Below, in pieces: positions 61,143-64,000 of a stretch of 64,000 nt of DNA. The notes below the pieces were generated by a model. The model was given only the letters and a program-made list of their open reading frames with translations, did not search any database and had not been told where the DNA came from. Location: positions 1 to 64,000 of the forward strand of contig JAAXKQ010000011.1 in assembly GCA_025612245.1 (NCBI GenBank). Direction: 5' to 3'. Both the position numbers and the translations under genes were made by a program. Every line of letters begins with the position of its first letter. Position 1 is the first letter of the stretch. This stretch comes from Ignavibacteria bacterium (lineage in GTDB: Bacteria > Bacteroidota > Ignavibacteria > Ignavibacteriales > SURF-24).

Positions 61143-61295
61143 ATGTTGTGGAATTTCTTTATACTATTATTTCTCTGGCTCATCGGGATGTCCAGCTCAT
61201 TAACACTGGGAGGCGGAATCCATTTACTCCTTATTCTTGCTGTAATTTCCCTTAGCAGGGAGTTTATAAGGGAAAGAAGGGAAAAATTCTTCTAA
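61143..61295 (+). CDS. Small membrane protein, DUF5670/Lmo0937-like
   Basis: The track frame starts at 61086, but ATG 61143 has AGGAG eight bases upstream and gives the usual 50-residue size. Two hydrophobic helices (WNFFILLFLWLIGMSSS and GGGIHLLLILAVISL) around the family-typical LGGGIH turn, with a basic end (REFIRERREKFF). Function unknown; homologues are often stress-associated. Confidence 0.7.
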   Translation: MLWNFFILLFLWLIGMSSSLTLGGGIHLLLILAVISLSREFIRERREKFF

Positions 61296-61395
61296 GATTA
61301 AGCATTCCCGCCACTGCACACAAAAACAGATTTGCAACCATCAGGTTTTATGCAATGGGTGAAGTCATTTATATGAATTACGCAAAGAGAAAGGG

Positions 61396-62040
61396 ATGAA
61401 AATTCTTGAAAGTCACGACAGGTTAAACAGGTACAATTCCATTGCCCAGGTTCTAAGTGTGAACAGGGCAGTAGTTGCTTACAGCAGGGAACTTTCCTTT
61501 TCCACCTCAAAATTCTGCAAAGTAGTTGAAGTCATAAGAAAAAAACAAAAAGAATTTAATTTAGAGCATCGCTCCGGGCAGTTAAAAACGTTAAAAATAA
61601 AAGACGAACTGATAATAATATTGTCAGCCGTTTCGGGTGCTCTTTATGAATTTGGCAAAGAGACTGGAGATCCCGGACTTAAAAACCTCTCAAAATGCGG
61701 CCCGAAGGGGCTCTTTGCCATGGATGAGAATCTTCTGATAAGTAAGGCAGATGAAACCTACAGACTTTCAGAAAAATACTGCCGGGACTTGAAGGAGTAC
61801 AATATCGGGAAAAGCAGCCTGCAGTTCCTGAAAAGTAAAACCGCCGAATTCAAGGAAGCCCTCCGTGAAAACAGTTCGAAGTATTATTTTTTGAACCATT
61901 CCATCGTCATGCTCGACCGGCTTTTTATGCAGGCAGATGAAATTCTGAAAAATATAGACGGTTTTGTTGAAGTTTTAAGCAGCAACCATTTACAGTTCAG
62001 CAGGGACTACTTGAATATCCGCCATAGTAAAAATAATTAA
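61396..62040 (+). CDS. Helical protein of unknown function
   Basis: 214 residues, predicted all-helical and soluble, with charged heptad-like stretches (KFCKVVEVIRKKQKEFNLEH; KTAEFKEALRENSSKYYFLN). No motif recognised. AGAAAGGG lies just before the ATG. It is convergent with the cas6 gene. The size and helicity would fit a four-helix-bundle stress protein, but that is a guess. Confidence 0.6.
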   Translation: MKILESHDRLNRYNSIAQVLSVNRAVVAYSRELSFSTSKFCKVVEVIRKKQKEFNLEHRSGQLKTLKIKDELIIILSAVSGALYEFGKETGDPGLKNLSKCGPKGLFAMDENLLISKADETYRLSEKYCRDLKEYNIGKSSLQFLKSKTAEFKEALRENSSKYYFLNHSIVMLDRLFMQADEILKNIDGFVEVLSSNHLQFSRDYLNIRHSKNN

Positions 62041-62081
62041 AACCGGCAGAAAATCACCCGCCGGCGATAAACAAAAGCGCT

Positions 62082-62882
62082 TTAATCCTGAAATTCGCTG
62101 AATCCAAAACCCAGATAATTCATCTTTCCAAAACCGCACTGGTATCCTACCCTTATCAGCTCAGGATTTCCTTTTATTCTAAAAGGCACCACGTTTCCTA
62201 AAACAGCATAGTTTTTCTGGTTATATTCCAGCATAAATTTCGGTTTTAATTTTTTGCTCGTTTTTTCATTTGCGTATATGTAGTTCCTGTCCCACTGGAA
62301 AAAAATAAAATCATTACTTACCTGTGAATTGTAAATTGATTCATATTTTCTGCAGAGGTCCTCTTTTATCAGCTTACTTACCGTGCGTATGTCATCCCTG
62401 TAGGAAAAGTAGATGTTTCTCAGCACGTTTTTAATCATCTTCTTGCCGGGAAGGATAATGGGGGATTTGGGGACAAAAATAATATCGTCCCTGAAGAGAG
62501 GGTCCTGTATGGTTTCCACCTTGGTGATTAAAAAAGTCGTCTGCGACTGCCCCTTCTGAATAATCAGTTCCTTGTCGGACAGCCTGTCAATCACGTTACT
62601 TTTTATATAATCATTGATCAATGGGAAAGAAATGCTCAGGTGCGCATTGTTGCTTCTTAAAAAGAGCGTCTCTTTTTTGTGAAAGACATTTTCGAAGTGC
62701 AGATTGAAGGTAAAAAGCCCGAAAGGTTTATCGGTTGCCCTGAAGCCCTTACTTTTCAGATAATCCTTGAATTCAGGGGTTTCAAAACCCAGGAGGTTAG
62801 AAATTTCCTTTGAAACAATCGCATTGTAGTTGTACGGGAATTCTTTCTCCTTAATTGCCTTCAATTTAAGTACTAAACGCAT
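62082..62882 (-). CDS. cas6: CRISPR-associated endoribonuclease Cas6
   Basis: 266 residues. The N-terminus MRLVLKLKAIKEKEFPYNYNAIVSKEISNLL matches the first ferredoxin-like fold of Cas6, and the end has the family glycine-rich loop GYQCGFGKMNYLGFGF. Cas6 cuts CRISPR transcripts within repeats to give guide RNAs. GAGAGGG lies just before the ATG. No other cas gene and no repeat array is found in the window, so it is an orphan here; it may serve an array elsewhere. A catalytic His cannot be assigned by eye. Confidence 0.82.
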   Translation of the reverse strand: MRLVLKLKAIKEKEFPYNYNAIVSKEISNLLGFETPEFKDYLKSKGFRATDKPFGLFTFNLHFENVFHKKETLFLRSNNAHLSISFPLINDYIKSNVIDRLSDKELIIQKGQSQTTFLITKVETIQDPLFRDDIIFVPKSPIILPGKKMIKNVLRNIYFSYRDDIRTVSKLIKEDLCRKYESIYNSQVSNDFIFFQWDRNYIYANEKTSKKLKPKFMLEYNQKNYAVLGNVVPFRIKGNPELIRVGYQCGFGKMNYLGFGFSEFQD

Positions 62883-63020
62883 AACCCTCTCATTTTAGAA
62901 AAAACCAGCTGGAAACAGAATTATGATAACTAAAATACCAAGCTAAAATATTTTACAATTATTATCAACCCATATTAAATTTTAACTTTTCTGTTAAATC
63001 GGATTAAAGCAGAAAAAAAT

Positions 63021-63087
63021 AAAGGCAAAGAAGCAGATTAAACATAAAGCGGGTCTCTCAAAACTGTTCAACCTCTTCTTTGCCTTT
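63021..63087. terminator. 13-bp inverted repeat between small genes
   Basis: AAAGGCAAAGAAG (63021-63033) and CTTCTTTGCCTTT (63075-63087) pair perfectly around 41 bases, just past the stop of the minus-strand gene at 63092. Probable terminator for that gene; a small structured RNA is possible. Confidence 0.45.
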
Positions 63088-63091
63088 AGTT

Positions 63092-63367
63092 TTAGGACAT
63101 TGGAATTAATTTCTTTTTATATACCGGAGCCAGACTTTCAGTTGTGGACAGGTGCTCTTTAACGTTCTTGTTTGTTTTTCTAAACTGGGCAAAAATATAC
63201 TGCACGGTGCGTATACTCCAGTGATCCATCCTAGCCAGCTCATTGTAAGAAGGAACATAAATATCGTTGTGCTGACTAAAATACTTTCTGTACGAATACA
63301 GCTCCATGTGTATGCGTACTAAGTACAGTACAAATACCCATACCAGAAACAGCCAAAACAGTTCCAT
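63092..63367 (-). CDS. Small single-helix membrane protein
   Basis: ATG 63367 (MELFWLFLVW) has GGAGG six bases upstream, so it is preferred to the track start at 63385. 91 residues: one N-terminal membrane helix (LFWLFLVWVFVLYLV), then a soluble part (DIYVPSYNELARMDHWSIRTVQYIFAQFRKTN). No family recognised. Confidence 0.6.
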   Translation of the reverse strand: MELFWLFLVWVFVLYLVRIHMELYSYRKYFSQHNDIYVPSYNELARMDHWSIRTVQYIFAQFRKTNKNVKEHLSTTESLAPVYKKKLIPMS

Positions 63368-63861
63368 AGGTAACCTCCCTCTCAAATAATGCTTCTTTAT
63401 CCCTGGATGATTGATTGGAAAAAATTAACAAAAAAACATGCCCTCTCTGAAAAAACATAATGTTATGTAACAAAAAATCTTTTTTGCTTATAAAAATAAG
63501 TGGTATAGAAAATTATAACCGGGCAAATGGAGTATAGTTTTTTAATAATTTCCCCTGGGGCGATGGTCATTCAATCCTGGCTTGATAAAGAAGTTTTCCT
63601 GTCTGGTCGTTTACATGAGTATCTAATTATAATATAAAACTTAATTTCATATACGCAAATCAATCCGAAAAAAAATCTTGCAAAAAAACTCGCAAAAATA
63701 TTTCTTTATTGCCTCGTGCTCTCAAGGAAAATTGCTTTATTTCAGTGATTTAAGGCATTGCGAAATTTGCATAGGCCTTATGAGTACGGGCCTTTGGAGT
63801 TATATTTTTTTGTAATTGATCTTAGCCCGCGCTGAGGCTCCAAGGGGCAGGCCGCGCGTTT
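63368..63861. other. AT-rich gene-free stretch
   Basis: About 490 bases between two minus-strand genes. Only a 6-2-6 palindrome (ACATAA-TG-TTATGT) near 63455-63470 was noticed. It presumably holds the promoter of the small membrane protein. Confidence 0.4.

Positions 63862-64000
<139 letters not shown>

Overview
The window looks like a chromosomal segment from a member of the Ignavibacteria (Bacteroidetes/Chlorobi group), probably an anaerobe or facultative fermenter. The evidence is a T9SS C-terminal sorting tail containing NYPNPFNPS, a FecI/FecR/TonB-receptor unit of Bacteroidetes type, many lipoproteins and outer-membrane barrels, and moderate GC. This placement is inferred from protein style; no rRNA or tRNA gene was recognised. 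About 60 features are listed and most genes read as intact.

Region 1 (1-6.9 kb) is an accessory area. It holds three related beta-propeller lipoproteins (one cut by the window edge), a small outer-membrane barrel, a decayed second barrel gene, a remnant of a T9SS tail, and a minus-strand unit made of a LuxR-type response regulator, a severely shortened histidine kinase and a membrane protein. Two perfect copies of AAATACGTA-N4-TACGTATTT lie between that unit and the next lipoprotein gene. Region 2 (7-12.8 kb) has a 1349-residue protein with TPR repeats and three CbbX-type AAA+ modules, a DUF2807 lipoprotein and purE.

Region 3 (13-25.5 kb) is the most notable part. It contains two complete NuoE-NuoF-[FeFe] hydrogenase sets (electron-bifurcating HydCBA type) on the same strand. 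Between them are a histidine kinase fused to a ferredoxin and a hydrogenase-like domain, two stand-alone receiver proteins, and a REC-PAS-kinase. I read this as two NAD(H)-linked hydrogenases around a built-in H2 or redox sensing relay. The two hydrogenases differ: set 1 has a Cys-rich, ferredoxin-extended NuoF and a canonical TSCCPGW loop; set 2 has a minimal NuoF and TSCSPGW. A direct repeat with 21-bp spacing and an inverted half-site lies upstream of the whole block.

Region 4 (25.7-40.4 kb) is an envelope block: ECF sigma factor, FecR anti-sigma, TonB-dependent receptor with STN domain, DUF4876-like lipoprotein, outer-membrane barrel, a Ycf48/BNR-repeat T9SS cargo, an M28 peptidase and a double-domain M16 peptidase. 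Region 5 (40.4-47.8 kb) has a NapH/CcoG-like membrane ferredoxin fused to three degenerate HMA-like domains, then molybdenum-cofactor genes (moeA, mobA, and on the other strand MOSC, moaC, moaA), a half-size ChrA transporter and a carboxymuconolactone-decarboxylase-like protein. Region 6 (47.9-56.2 kb) has a polysaccharide-type glycosyltransferase with two membrane-associated partners, a fibronectin-type lipoprotein and a large PAS sensor whose ATPase domain has lost its motifs.

Region 7 (56.4-61 kb) is an SOS-type mutagenesis cassette: lexA behind a strong promoter flanked by two long palindromes, a DUF72 gene, dinB and a half-length DnaE-like polymerase. Region 8 (61-64 kb) has a DUF5670-like small membrane protein, an unknown protein, an orphan cas6 with no visible CRISPR array, a small membrane protein and the C-terminal end of another histidine kinase.
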